Below the pieces are notes generated by a model. It saw only the letters and a program-made list of their open reading frames with translations, did no database searches and was not told where the DNA came from. The translations under genes and the position numbers were made by a program. From Flavobacteriales bacterium (GTDB lineage Bacteria > Bacteroidota > Bacteroidia > Flavobacteriales_E > Vicingaceae): 64,000 nucleotides of DNA. The stretch is from positions 62,001 to 126,000 of the forward strand of contig JACJZA010000008.1 of NCBI GenBank assembly GCA_020635825.1, in the 5' to 3' direction. Positions 25,120 to 34,069 of this stretch are shown here, piece after piece; the first letter of the stretch is position 1, and each line of letters begins with the position of its first letter.

Positions 25120-27723
25120 GTGTCAAAAACCAAAGAGAAAGAAACCCCTTTAATGAAACAATATAATGCTATCAAGGCGAAATATCCTGATGCAATGTTA
25201 TTATTTAGAGTGGGAGATTTTTATGAAACTTTTGGAGCTGATGCTATAAAAGCGGCTAATGTTTTAGGAATCACATTAACAGCCCGAAACAATGGTAGTT
25301 CGAAACTTGAGTTGGCTGGTTTCCCTCATCATTCTTTAAATACTTACTTGCCTAAATTAGTAAGAGCCGGAATGCGAGTTGCCATTTGCGATCAGTTAGA
25401 AGCTCCCAGTAAAGAGAAAAAAATTGTAAAAAGAGGCGTTACTGAATTGGTAACACCAGGAGTAACTCTCAATGACCAAATATTAGATCATCGTTCAAAT
25501 AATTTCTTAGCGGCAGTTCATTTTGATAAGAAAGGAGTAGGAATTTCGTTTTTAGATGTTTCTACAGGTGAGTTTTTAGTAGCGCAAGGAGACGAACAAT
25601 ACATTGATAAGTTATTGCATGGATTTGAACCCACAGAAGTACTTTTTCAGAGAAACCATAAAAAACAATTTTTAGAAAAATTTGGTGAACAGTTTTACAC
25701 TTTTTGTCTGGATGATTGGGCTTTTACTGAAGACTTTGGTAGAGAAACTTTGGAAAAGCATTTTCAAACCAATTCATTGAAAGGTTTTGGTATTGAAGAA
25801 ATGCCACTTTCCATTTCTGCTGCAGGTGCAGCATTACATTATTTGACAGAAACACAACACGATAAAATTCAACACATAACCTCTATTTCGAGGATAGAAG
25901 AAGATAAATATGTTTGGTTGGATAAGTTTACCATACGAAATTTAGAGTTGATTTATTCACCTAATGAAAATGCTAAAACACTCATTGATGTTTTGGATAA
26001 AACCATTTCTCCAATGGGTTCCAGAATGTTAAAAAGATGGGTGGCTTTACCATTAAAGGAAACTCAACCTATAAACGACCGTTTATTGGTAGTGCAACAA
26101 TTGGTCAATGAAAATGATTTAACAGCTCAGTTAATACAACAAATCAATGAAATTGGAGATTTAGAAAGGTTAATTTCTAAAGTAGCCACTGCAAGAATCA
26201 ACCCAAGAGAAGTTGTTCAGCTTAAAAGAGCGTTATCTGCTATTGAACCTATCAAAGAGTTGTGTTTAGCATCTAAAAATGAATCTCTACAAAAAATAGG
26301 AGATCGATTAAATCCTTGTTCAATTATTAAAGATAAAATTGAACAACAAATACAAAACGACCCACCTATTCAAATCAACAAAGGAAATGTTGTTGCTGAT
26401 GGTGTAAACAAAGAATTAGATGAATTAAGAAGCATTTTAAATTCAGGAAAAGATGCTTTGATGGATATTCAGGAACGAGAAATTGAAAACACGGGAATTC
26501 CCAGTTTAAAAATTTCATTTAACAATGTTTTTGGCTATTATATTGAGGTAAGAAATACACATAAAGATAAAGTTCCTGAAAACTGGATTCGAAAACAAAC
26601 CCTAACACAGGCCGAACGATACATTACTGAAGAGTTAAAAGATTATGAGACCAAGATATTAGGTGCCGACGAAAAAATCTTACAGCTTGAAACACATTTA
26701 TTTAATGATTTGGTTTTAGAGTTGGCTGATTACATTTCACCTATTCAGTTAAATGCTAATTTAATAGCTCAATTAGATTGTTTGTTATCGTTTTCGATTA
26801 TTGCCAAACAAAACAATTATACCAAACCCGAAATCAACGAATCTAAAATAATTGACATTAAAGATGGACGTCATCCTGTAATTGAACAACAATTGCCTAT
26901 AGGAGAGGAGTACATTGCAAATGATATTTATTTGGACGATACTACTCAACAAATCATGATGATTACAGGACCTAATATGAGTGGTAAGTCTGCATTGTTG
27001 AGACAAACGGCATTAATTACCTTAATGGCTCAAATAGGATGTTTTGTTCCTGCAAAATATGCGAAGATTGGGCTCGTAGATAAGATTTTTACTCGTGTTG
27101 GTGCTTCCGATAATATTTCGCAAGGAGAATCTACTTTTATGGTAGAAATGAATGAAACAGCCAGTATTTTAAATAACCTTTCGGATAGAAGCTTGATATT
27201 GTTGGATGAAATAGGACGAGGAACCAGTACTTATGATGGGATATCTATAGCTTGGAGTATTGCAGAATATTTACATCAACATCCAACGGCTAAGGCAAAA
27301 ACCTTGTTTGCTACTCATTACCACGAATTAAATGAAATGACCAATGCTTTTCATCGTATTAAAAACTATAATGTATCGGTGAAGGAAATAAACAATCGAA
27401 TTATTTTCATGCGAAAATTGGTTCAAGGAGGAAGTAATCATAGTTTTGGAATACATGTGGCTAAAATGGCTGGAATGCCTAAAAAAATGTTGGATAGGGC
27501 TAATGAAGTGTTAGCTCAACTAGAAAGTTCTCATGCAGGACAAAATTCTTCAAAACCCATTCAGTCAGAGAAAACAGAGGATTTTCAATTGAGCTTTTTT
27601 CAGTTAGACGACCCTGTTTTGGAAAACATTAAAGAAGAACTCATTAATATTGATATCAACACTTTAACTCCTGTTGAAGCTTTAATGAAGCTGAACGAGA
27701 TTAAGAAAATGGTAGGAGGTTAG
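25120..27723 (+). CDS. mutS: DNA mismatch repair protein MutS
   Basis: A full-length MutS of 867 residues starting with GTG. The mismatch-binding motif is VGDFYETFG (Phe-x-Glu) near residue 35. The ATPase has Walker A GPNMSGKSALLRQ, Walker B LILLDEIGRGTSTYDG and the ATHYHEL switch. Clamp, lever and core domains are of normal length. No mutL is nearby. The stop lies 18 bp from the convergent GNAT gene. Confidence 0.97.
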   Translation: MSKTKEKETPLMKQYNAIKAKYPDAMLLFRVGDFYETFGADAIKAANVLGITLTARNNGSSKLELAGFPHHSLNTYLPKLVRAGMRVAICDQLEAPSKEKKIVKRGVTELVTPGVTLNDQILDHRSNNFLAAVHFDKKGVGISFLDVSTGEFLVAQGDEQYIDKLLHGFEPTEVLFQRNHKKQFLEKFGEQFYTFCLDDWAFTEDFGRETLEKHFQTNSLKGFGIEEMPLSISAAGAALHYLTETQHDKIQHITSISRIEEDKYVWLDKFTIRNLELIYSPNENAKTLIDVLDKTISPMGSRMLKRWVALPLKETQPINDRLLVVQQLVNENDLTAQLIQQINEIGDLERLISKVATARINPREVVQLKRALSAIEPIKELCLASKNESLQKIGDRLNPCSIIKDKIEQQIQNDPPIQINKGNVVADGVNKELDELRSILNSGKDALMDIQEREIENTGIPSLKISFNNVFGYYIEVRNTHKDKVPENWIRKQTLTQAERYITEELKDYETKILGADEKILQLETHLFNDLVLELADYISPIQLNANLIAQLDCLLSFSIIAKQNNYTKPEINESKIIDIKDGRHPVIEQQLPIGEEYIANDIYLDDTTQQIMMITGPNMSGKSALLRQTALITLMAQIGCFVPAKYAKIGLVDKIFTRVGASDNISQGESTFMVEMNETASILNNLSDRSLILLDEIGRGTSTYDGISIAWSIAEYLHQHPTAKAKTLFATHYHELNEMTNAFHRIKNYNVSVKEINNRIIFMRKLVQGGSNHSFGIHVAKMAGMPKKMLDRANEVLAQLESSHAGQNSSKPIQSEKTEDFQLSFFQLDDPVLENIKEELINIDINTLTPVEALMKLNEIKKMVGG

Positions 27724-27741
27724 TTTTTATTATTTTAATAA

Positions 27742-28224
27742 TTATAACTTTTTTACCATCCAAATATTGCATCCAAAATGCCCAGAATTACCTAAAGGTT
27801 TATCTATAAATCGAAATCCCATTTTTTGATACATGCCTACAGCAACATTTAATTCAGGCATTGACTCTAAATATAAGTATTGATAGCTCATTTTTTTTGC
27901 TTCTTCGAAACATTTTTGCATTAGGGCTTTTCCAATTCCTTTTCCTCTGACTGTTTTGTGTAAATATATTTTTACTAATTCAGCATATCCATCGGGTAAA
28001 TTTTTGGTTGGATAAATACCACAACCTCCAACTATTTTATTATTAAGCAATGCAATAAAATAAATTGATTTTGGTGTTTCAAAAAGTGTAAACAAATCGT
28101 CTGTAGTTGGATCGAAATAAACTGTTCCTGGTTTGTTAGCATTAAAATCTTCTAAAGCTTCTCTAATTACTTTTGCAATTTTTTCATTGTCATTAGGTTG
28201 TATGGGTCTAATAGTTAAATTCAT
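27742..28224 (-). CDS. GNAT-family N-acetyltransferase
   Basis: A 160-residue protein with the whole GNAT fold. Motif A with the acetyl-CoA loop is VRGKGIGKALMQKC, followed by YLYLESMPELNVAVGMYQKMGF in motif B. The C-terminus HFGCNIWMVKKL matches the small Bacteroidota GNAT group. Its ATG overlaps the last base of the cbb3-associated safE gene, so it is probably at the end of that operon, though nothing links it to oxidase assembly. Substrate unknown. Confidence 0.85.
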   Translation of the reverse strand: MNLTIRPIQPNDNEKIAKVIREALEDFNANKPGTVYFDPTTDDLFTLFETPKSIYFIALLNNKIVGGCGIYPTKNLPDGYAELVKIYLHKTVRGKGIGKALMQKCFEEAKKMSYQYLYLESMPELNVAVGMYQKMGFRFIDKPLGNSGHFGCNIWMVKKL

Positions 28225-28916
28225 TACTCACACTCTTGAATAAAAGGCTTTTCTATATTTATTTTCGGGCTGATGTAAGGAATGTTTAGATTTAATCCTC
28301 TTACAATTAATTGTAAGCCCATTATAACCAATAAAACGGGTAATATTTTTCTTACTTTATTTCTAAATTTTACAGAAATAAAATTGGAGAAATAAATAGC
28401 AGTAAACATCATGGGTAAGGTGCCAGAACCAAATGATGCCATAAACAAAACACCATCAGTAGTATTTCCTGTTGCAATAGAACCACCAATGGCAGCGTAA
28501 ACCAATCCGCAAGGTAGTAAGCCGTTTAAAAGCCCAATAACCAATAAAGATAAAACACCTTTTTGATGAATAAATTTGGATAAAGTAAATTTTAACTGAC
28601 TGACTGCTTTTACGAAGTAGCCCGAAACTTTAAATTGATTTAAAAAACGAGTTGGTAACAATGTTCCGACAATCAATAACACACCAAAAGCAATGGATAA
28701 AAATTGTTGAGTGGTGGCAGTTTTTAAGCCCTGACCAATTACTCCAAATAAAAGTCCAAAAGTGGAGTAGGTGATTATTCTACCCGAATTATAAAGTATG
28801 GCAGATAAAAATCGATTGTTTTTTACAGGTAAAGTAAATGCAATAGGTCCACACATTCCAAGGCAGTGAAAACTACCCAACAACCCCAAACTAAATGCAG
28901 TTATAAAAAGTTGCAT
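28224..28916 (-). CDS. SafE/CcoS-linked membrane protein (TauE/SafE family)
   Basis: A 230-residue protein with six or so membrane helices. It starts with the conserved LGLLGSFHCLGMCGPIAF and has a second half-motif LLNGLLPCGLVYAAIGG. This small TauE/SafE group is regularly encoded with cbb3 oxidase genes. Its Cys/His motifs suggest handling of copper or another ligand during oxidase maturation, but this has not been shown here. It follows ccoH by 1 bp. Confidence 0.85.
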   Translation of the reverse strand: MQLFITAFSLGLLGSFHCLGMCGPIAFTLPVKNNRFLSAILYNSGRIITYSTFGLLFGVIGQGLKTATTQQFLSIAFGVLLIVGTLLPTRFLNQFKVSGYFVKAVSQLKFTLSKFIHQKGVLSLLVIGLLNGLLPCGLVYAAIGGSIATGNTTDGVLFMASFGSGTLPMMFTAIYFSNFISVKFRNKVRKILPVLLVIMGLQLIVRGLNLNIPYISPKINIEKPFIQECE

Positions 28917-28917
28917 T

Positions 28918-29358
28918 TTAAGGTATTACAATGGTTGATTCGTTATAATATGCTTTCCCATCTGAATTCCAATCTACTTTAACTTTATACATGCCCGAAG
29001 AAAGTTTGTCTAATCCAATTTTTTGTAGATTTTCTGATGCTACAATCTCAAATGTAGCATCATCGCTTTCTTTGGATGGTTTAAAAAAGTAAATACTGCC
29101 TTTAATTTCATCTTTTACCTCAGTAGGAAAATAAATGATAACATTTTTACCCTCCACTTTACAAGTAAGTTGTTCGGCAAAAGTTTGTAAAGCGTTTTCT
29201 TTTTTAACCAAAATGTCTTTGAATTCAAGCTCTTTTTCGTAGTAATTGTCTGTAACTAATTCATGATTTTGATTTCCAGCTTTTAAAACCATCATAATCA
29301 TAAATCCTACAAAAAGGATGATAAAAATTGTTATTCCTACTCCCCAGTTAAATTTCAT
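28918..29358 (-). CDS. ccoH: FixH/CcoH family protein
   Basis: A 146-residue protein with one N-terminal membrane helix (about 7-27) and a periplasmic Ig-like domain. DNYYEKELEFKDILVKKENA is the typical FixH segment. FixH/CcoH helps assemble cbb3 oxidase. Its ATG overlaps the ccoG stop by 4 bp (ATGA type). Confidence 0.9.
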   Translation of the reverse strand: MKFNWGVGITIFIILFVGFMIMMVLKAGNQNHELVTDNYYEKELEFKDILVKKENALQTFAEQLTCKVEGKNVIIYFPTEVKDEIKGSIYFFKPSKESDDATFEIVASENLQKIGLDKLSSGMYKVKVDWNSDGKAYYNESTIVIP

Positions 29359-30779
29359 TTGTTATTTTTTTCGGGTCCTAAAAAGTTAGTACTTGATTGA
29401 TTAATAAGCCTACCATTATCAAAAATACCAATGTTTATGGCTGTTTTTTTAGTAAGCAATTTATTTTTATTGATGTAAACGAAAAATGCTTGTTGATTGC
29501 TTCCTCCTTTTTCTACAAATAAGGTATCTTGTCCAACCATTTTAAGTGTTCCATTTTCATCTAACAAGTTAAAAGTAAGTTTTAGTTCTTCATTCGATTT
29601 ATTTACCACTTTTACATTGTACAAATTACTTATGGTGTTGTCTTCATGTTCTTGAAACATCATTCCCGGAGTTCTTAGTATGGTTGCTTCCATGCTTCCT
29701 CTCAAAGTAAATAAATAGATAATGAAACCTATTAATAGTGTCAAGAAAATCATGTAAGCTTTTGTTCGAGTCGTAATTTTATTTTTAGTGCCTTCTGCAA
29801 TAGCATTTTCCGAATCTATTCTAATTAAACCTTTTTCAAAACCAACTTTATCCATCATAAAATCACAAGCATCCATACAAGCGGTACAATTAATACATTC
29901 TAATTGAGTACCGTTTCTAATGTCAATTCCAGTGGGGCAAACATCTACACATTGATGACAATCAATACAATCTCCTTTTTTAGCTTCTTTTCGGTCTTCA
30001 TTTTTCTTGAATTTTCCTCTTCCCTCTCCTCTAATATAATCGTAAGCTACAACCAGAGAATTTCTGTCCAACATTACTCCCTGCAAACGACCATAAGGAC
30101 AAACAATTAAACATACTTGTTCTCTGAACCAAGCAAAAACAAAAAAGAAAACCAAACTAAATACTAATATGGTAATAAACCCGATGTAATGTTCAGAGAT
30201 AGAAGATGTTTGAATTTCAATTAATTGATTAGAGCCAATTATGTAAGCTAAAAATGTGTGAGAAATAGCTAAGGAGATTAAATAGAAAATAGAATATTTA
30301 AACCCTCTTTTGGTAAATTTTTCAAAATCCCATTTCTGATTTTTTAATTTGATTTGCTGCTTATAATCTCCTTCAATAAGATATTCTATTTTTCTGAATA
30401 CCATTTCCATAAATATGGTTTGCGGACATACCCATCCACAAAAAACACGACCAAAAACAGTGGTAAACATGACAATAAATACCACTAAGCTTATCATTAT
30501 TAAAACAAAGAGGTGGAAATCTTGTGGCCAAAACACTTGACCAAAGATTACAAATTTTCTTTCTATTATGTTTACTAATAGAAGTGGTTCTCCGGCAATT
30601 TTTATCCAAGGACCGGCAAAAAGTAGAGCTAATAAAAAGTAACTTAAATAAGTTCTATAATTGTAAAATTTACCTTTTGGTTTTTTGGGAAATATCCATT
30701 TTCTTTTTCCTGACTCATCAACAGTAGTAATCTTATCTCTGAATGATTCGTCTCTGTGATATTGATTTTCTTCACTCAT
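29355..30779 (-). CDS. ccoG: cbb3 oxidase accessory protein CcoG (FixG)
   Basis: A 474-residue membrane protein with four or five helices, two 4Fe-4S ferredoxin motifs (CIDCHQCVDVCPTGIDIRNG and CINCTACMDACD) and a C-terminal Ig-like domain. CcoG reduces copper for insertion into the oxidase. The FCGWVCPQTIFMEMVFRKIE segment is strongly conserved. It begins after a gap of 86 bp that holds a terminator and a 16-bp palindrome, so it may be expressed separately from ccoNOQP. Confidence 0.95.
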   Translation of the reverse strand: MSEENQYHRDESFRDKITTVDESGKRKWIFPKKPKGKFYNYRTYLSYFLLALLFAGPWIKIAGEPLLLVNIIERKFVIFGQVFWPQDFHLFVLIMISLVVFIVMFTTVFGRVFCGWVCPQTIFMEMVFRKIEYLIEGDYKQQIKLKNQKWDFEKFTKRGFKYSIFYLISLAISHTFLAYIIGSNQLIEIQTSSISEHYIGFITILVFSLVFFFVFAWFREQVCLIVCPYGRLQGVMLDRNSLVVAYDYIRGEGRGKFKKNEDRKEAKKGDCIDCHQCVDVCPTGIDIRNGTQLECINCTACMDACDFMMDKVGFEKGLIRIDSENAIAEGTKNKITTRTKAYMIFLTLLIGFIIYLFTLRGSMEATILRTPGMMFQEHEDNTISNLYNVKVVNKSNEELKLTFNLLDENGTLKMVGQDTLFVEKGGSNQQAFFVYINKNKLLTKKTAINIGIFDNGRLINQSSTNFLGPEKNNK

Positions 30780-30799
30780 TATTGTTAGGTTGTTTATAA

Positions 30800-30815
30800 A
30801 TATAGATATCTATAT
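30800..30815. promoter_or_regulatory. 16-bp perfect palindrome upstream of ccoG
   Basis: ATATAGATATCTATAT is perfectly symmetrical and lies 21 nt before the ccoG ATG, downstream of the ccoP terminator. It may be an operator overlapping a ccoG promoter. AT richness makes a chance palindrome possible. Confidence 0.35.
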
Positions 30816-30829
30816 ATCTAAATACTAAA

Positions 30830-30861
30830 AAGTAAAAAATACCCCCTCTTATTGAGGGGGT
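30830..30861 (-). terminator. Terminator or attenuator between ccoP and ccoG
   Basis: On the minus strand ACCCCCTC / GAGGGGGT forms an 8-bp stem with loop AATAA, followed by ATTTTTTACTTTTT. It follows ccoP by 4 bp. Confidence 0.8.
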
Positions 30862-30865
30862 GATA

Positions 30866-31456
30866 TTAATTTATTTCTTCTCCCTGAGGTTCTTTTCCAC
30901 CTTCTACATTTTTACCTTTAAATTCGGTTAAAATATAACTGGCAACATTCTGAATTTGTTCAGGATTCAACTGACTTTCCCATGGAATCATACCTTTTTC
31001 AGGTACACCGTATTTAATGGTTTTAAATAAATCATTAATGGTATTTCCATGTATCCAAAAATTATCAGTGAAATTTGGACCAACACCACCACCTCCATTT
31101 GCAGCATGACATGCAACACAGTTTTTAGTATAAATTTCTGCACCATCAGCTAATGCATTTGCATCAGAGATTAATACTGCATTTGTCTCATCTATGTTTT
31201 TACCATATTTTTCTTTGTATTTAGCAATAGCTAATTCAGCTTGTTCTTTTTCGGAATTTAGTTCATCTTGTTGCATATAAGAACCCATTCCAAAGAAATT
31301 AACCATATATACGATGGCAAAGATAATGGTGCCGTAGAACATGTATAACCACCACGGAGGAAGTGAGTTATCTAATTCATGAATCCCATCATATTCATGA
31401 TCCATTAATTTTTCATCTAATTCTTCGATGATTTCTATTTTATCGTTATCGCTCAT
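30866..31456 (-). CDS. ccoP: cbb3-type cytochrome c oxidase subunit CcoP, single-heme
   Basis: A 196-residue subunit with one transmembrane helix (about 33-55, PPWWLYMFYGTIIFAIVYM) and one class I heme c domain (CVACH; axial Met in KGMIPWESQL). Proteobacterial CcoP has two heme c domains and is about 300 residues, so this is the short, single-heme form known in Bacteroidota. Last gene before a terminator. Confidence 0.95.
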   Translation of the reverse strand: MSDNDKIEIIEELDEKLMDHEYDGIHELDNSLPPWWLYMFYGTIIFAIVYMVNFFGMGSYMQQDELNSEKEQAELAIAKYKEKYGKNIDETNAVLISDANALADGAEIYTKNCVACHAANGGGGVGPNFTDNFWIHGNTINDLFKTIKYGVPEKGMIPWESQLNPEQIQNVASYILTEFKGKNVEGGKEPQGEEIN

Positions 31457-31482
31457 GATAATTAAGTTTTAGTCCGTTTATA

Positions 31483-31650
31483 TTAATCTTCTAGAGGAAG
31501 ATTTTCTACATGATTAATGTATGATTTCTTAGTTTTAACTACCCAAAATAATAATCCTACAAAAAATGTAAAGAAGATTATTAGGGAAATTACCGGGAAT
31601 ATTTCTATTCCCGATATTGTTTCCATTGTATGTTTTACAAATTTTAGCAT
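31483..31650 (-). CDS. ccoQ: cbb3 oxidase small subunit CcoQ
   Basis: A 55-residue protein, too short for usual ORF cut-offs. It has one membrane helix (IFPVISLIIFFTFFVGLLFW) followed by the KTKKSYINHVENLPLED tail, which is the CcoQ/FixQ pattern. It starts 1 bp after the ccoNO stop. CcoQ stabilises the oxidase complex. Confidence 0.9.
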   Translation of the reverse strand: MLKFVKHTMETISGIEIFPVISLIIFFTFFVGLLFWVVKTKKSYINHVENLPLED

Positions 31651-31651
31651 C

Positions 31652-33790
31652 TTATTTAGTTTCTGCTTTTTCTACATCAGTACCTAAACGTTGTAGATAA
31701 GCAATTAAAGCTATTATTTCTTTGTTGGCATCTGCATCACTAATTCCTTGTTCTTTTAGTTCATTTGCAATTTCTGAAGCTTGAGCTTTTAAGTTATCAA
31801 TTGCTTTAGCATCAAACTCTTCTTCATAAGGAACTCCTAAAGTTTGCATTGCTCTAATTTTAGCAGGAGTACTTTCTATATCAATGTCCTTTTCCATTAA
31901 CCAAGGATACTTAGGCATTACAGAACCCGGAGACATACTTCTTGGGTCTTCCATATGGTTATAATGCCAAGAGTGTGATTTTCTTAATTTTTTGGAGCCT
32001 TCACGAGCTAAGTCTGGTCCGGTACGTTTAGAACCCCATTGGAATGGATGGTCATAAACAAATTCACCTGATTTAGAATAATCACCATATCTTTCAATTT
32101 CATGTCTAAATGGTCGAATCATTTGTGAGTGACAGTTATAACAACCTTCTTTAATGTAGATATCACGACCTTGTAATTCAAGTGGGGTGTATGGTTTTAC
32201 TGCCTCGATTGTAGGAACATTTGACTCCACTAAGAAAGTAGGAACCATTTCAACAGCACCACCGATTAAAATCATAACTAAAGCTAGAATTAATAATTGA
32301 ACTGGTTTTCTTTCGATAGGTCTGTGCCAGTATTCTCCTAATCCAGGATTATATTCCTTAACAAGAGCAGGTGCTTCGGCTTCTTCATTAGCTTCAAACT
32401 CACCTTGTTTTACTGTTTTAATTAAGTTGTAAACCAATATTAAAGCTCCTACTAGATATAAAGTTCCACCTATACTTCTTGTTACATACATAGGTATGAT
32501 TTGAGTAACAGTTTCAAGGAAGTTTGGATATTTTAAGAACCCATCAGGAGTAAAATCTTGCCACATTAAATATTGAGTGAATCCAGCCCAATACAAAGGC
32601 ATTGCATAGACTAAAATTCCTATGGTACCAATCCAAAAATGAACATTAGCCAGTTTTTCGGAATACAATTTAGTTTTAAACATTTTAGGTATTAACCAAT
32701 ACATCATACCAAAAGTTAAGAAACCATTCCAACCAAGAGCACCAATATGAACGTGTCCAATAGTCCAATCTGTAAAGTGGCTAATTGCATTCACACTTTT
32801 TAATGATAGCATTGGTCCTTCAAAAGTTGACATACCATAAGCAGTAATAGCAACCACAAAGAATTTTAATACCGAACTGTCTCTTACTTTATCCCAAGCA
32901 CCTCTCATAGTTAACAAACCATTAATCATACCACCCCAAGATGGAGCAATTAACATTACAGAGAATACAACTCCCAAAGTTTGTGCCCATTCAGGTAATG
33001 AAGTATATAATAAATGGTGAGGACCAGCCCAGATGTATAAGAATATCAACGCCCAAAAGTGAACAATTGATAGCTTGTATGAATAAATGGGTCTTTTAAT
33101 AGCTTTTGGTACAAAGTAGTACATTAACCCTAAGTAAGGAGTTGTTAGGAAAAATGCTACAGCATTATGTCCATACCACCATTGTACTAATGCATCTTGC
33201 ACACCTGCATACCAAGAGTAACTTTTTAAGAAAGAAACAGGTAATTCAAATGAGTTTACGATGTGAAGTACAGCTACTGTTACAAATGTTGCAATATAAA
33301 ACCAAATAGCAACATATAAATGTCGTTCTCTTCTTTTTAAGATAGTGGCAAACATGTTCCAGCCAAAGACTACCCAAATACCTGCAATGGCAATATCTAT
33401 CGGCCATTCTAGTTCTGCGTATTCTTTTCCAGTTGTGAAACCAGCAAGTAGAGTTACAGCAGCTGCTACTATAATTAACTGCCATCCCCAAAAATTAATT
33501 AAACTTAATTTATCACTCCACATTCTGGTCTTTAACAAACGTTGAAGTGAGTAATAAACTCCGGTAAAAATGCCGTTACCTACAAATGCAAAAATAACTG
33601 CATTAGTATGCAATGGTCTGGTTCTACCAAATGTTGTGAATTCCATATCGAAATTCATAAATGGAATGTAAATCTGGAAGGCGACCAATACTCCAACCAG
33701 CATACCTACAACACCCCATAAACCGGTTGCGTAGGCAAACATTTTTACGATTTTGTTATCGTAATAGAATTTTTCTACTTGTCCTGACAT
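31652..33790 (-). CDS. ccoNO: cbb3 oxidase fused catalytic subunit CcoN-CcoO
   Basis: A fused protein of 712 residues. The first 490 residues are CcoN, a heme-copper oxidase with about 12 helices; metal-ligand histidines are in RTRPLHTNAVIF, WYGHNAVAFF, AGPHHLLY and GHVHIGALGWNGF. The rest is CcoO, a heme c subunit with CYNCHSQMIRPFRHE and the axial Met in SVMPKYPWL. In proteobacteria these are two genes. The start chosen is MSGQVEKFYYD; the frame is open 13 codons further up. It follows ccoS by 10 bp. Confidence 0.95.
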   Translation of the reverse strand: MSGQVEKFYYDNKIVKMFAYATGLWGVVGMLVGVLVAFQIYIPFMNFDMEFTTFGRTRPLHTNAVIFAFVGNGIFTGVYYSLQRLLKTRMWSDKLSLINFWGWQLIIVAAAVTLLAGFTTGKEYAELEWPIDIAIAGIWVVFGWNMFATILKRRERHLYVAIWFYIATFVTVAVLHIVNSFELPVSFLKSYSWYAGVQDALVQWWYGHNAVAFFLTTPYLGLMYYFVPKAIKRPIYSYKLSIVHFWALIFLYIWAGPHHLLYTSLPEWAQTLGVVFSVMLIAPSWGGMINGLLTMRGAWDKVRDSSVLKFFVVAITAYGMSTFEGPMLSLKSVNAISHFTDWTIGHVHIGALGWNGFLTFGMMYWLIPKMFKTKLYSEKLANVHFWIGTIGILVYAMPLYWAGFTQYLMWQDFTPDGFLKYPNFLETVTQIIPMYVTRSIGGTLYLVGALILVYNLIKTVKQGEFEANEEAEAPALVKEYNPGLGEYWHRPIERKPVQLLILALVMILIGGAVEMVPTFLVESNVPTIEAVKPYTPLELQGRDIYIKEGCYNCHSQMIRPFRHEIERYGDYSKSGEFVYDHPFQWGSKRTGPDLAREGSKKLRKSHSWHYNHMEDPRSMSPGSVMPKYPWLMEKDIDIESTPAKIRAMQTLGVPYEEEFDAKAIDNLKAQASEIANELKEQGISDADANKEIIALIAYLQRLGTDVEKAETK

Positions 33791-33800
33791 AGTTTTTATT

Positions 33801-33956
33801 TTAGTTAGTTTTATTTTCTTCGTCTTCAAATAGCATCCTTACACTTGGTGTATATCCGTCTTCGTATTGCCCTGATTTAACTGACCAAATAAAGGCAATT
33901 AAAAAAGCAGCAGCTACAACTAAACTCACAATGATTAATACAAAAAGGACACTCAT
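33801..33956 (-). CDS. ccoS: cbb3 oxidase assembly protein CcoS
   Basis: A 51-residue protein with the N-terminal helix MSVLFVLIIVSLVVAAAFLI followed by AFIWSVKSGQYEDGYTPSVRMLFED, the CcoS signature. CcoS is needed for heme and copper insertion into CcoN. It is unusual in being first in the operon, directly behind the putative Fnr-controlled promoter. Confidence 0.9.
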   Translation of the reverse strand: MSVLFVLIIVSLVVAAAFLIAFIWSVKSGQYEDGYTPSVRMLFEDEENKTN

Positions 33957-33983
33957 AATGTTATAAATATACTAATGATACAT

Positions 33984-33991
33984 CAAATGTA
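33984..33991 (-). promoter_or_regulatory. TAnnTTTG -7 element for the ccoS-NO-Q-P operon
   Basis: TACATTTG on the minus strand, 27 nt before the ccoS ATG. Its last G is 36.5 bp from the centre of the Fnr-like site at 34015-34026. Confidence 0.6.
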
Positions 33992-34014
33992 GAATGACTA
34001 CTAAAAAACATAAA

Positions 34015-34026
34015 TGATAAAAATCA
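34015..34026. promoter_or_regulatory. Fnr-type binding site for the cbb3 operon
   Basis: TGAT-AAAA-ATCA is a perfect palindrome matching the core of the Fnr consensus TTGAT-N4-ATCAA. With transcription starting about 6 nt past the -7 element, its centre falls near -42, the class II activator position. Confidence 0.6.
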
Positions 34027-34069
34027 GTTTTAGGTATGAATTATATCCATGTTTTAAGTAAACAATTTG

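Noticed and set aside
31652..33790. Possible sequencing frameshift joining ccoN and ccoO
   Set aside because: Fused CcoN-CcoO is an established form in Bacteroidota; both domains are complete and the linker is in frame.
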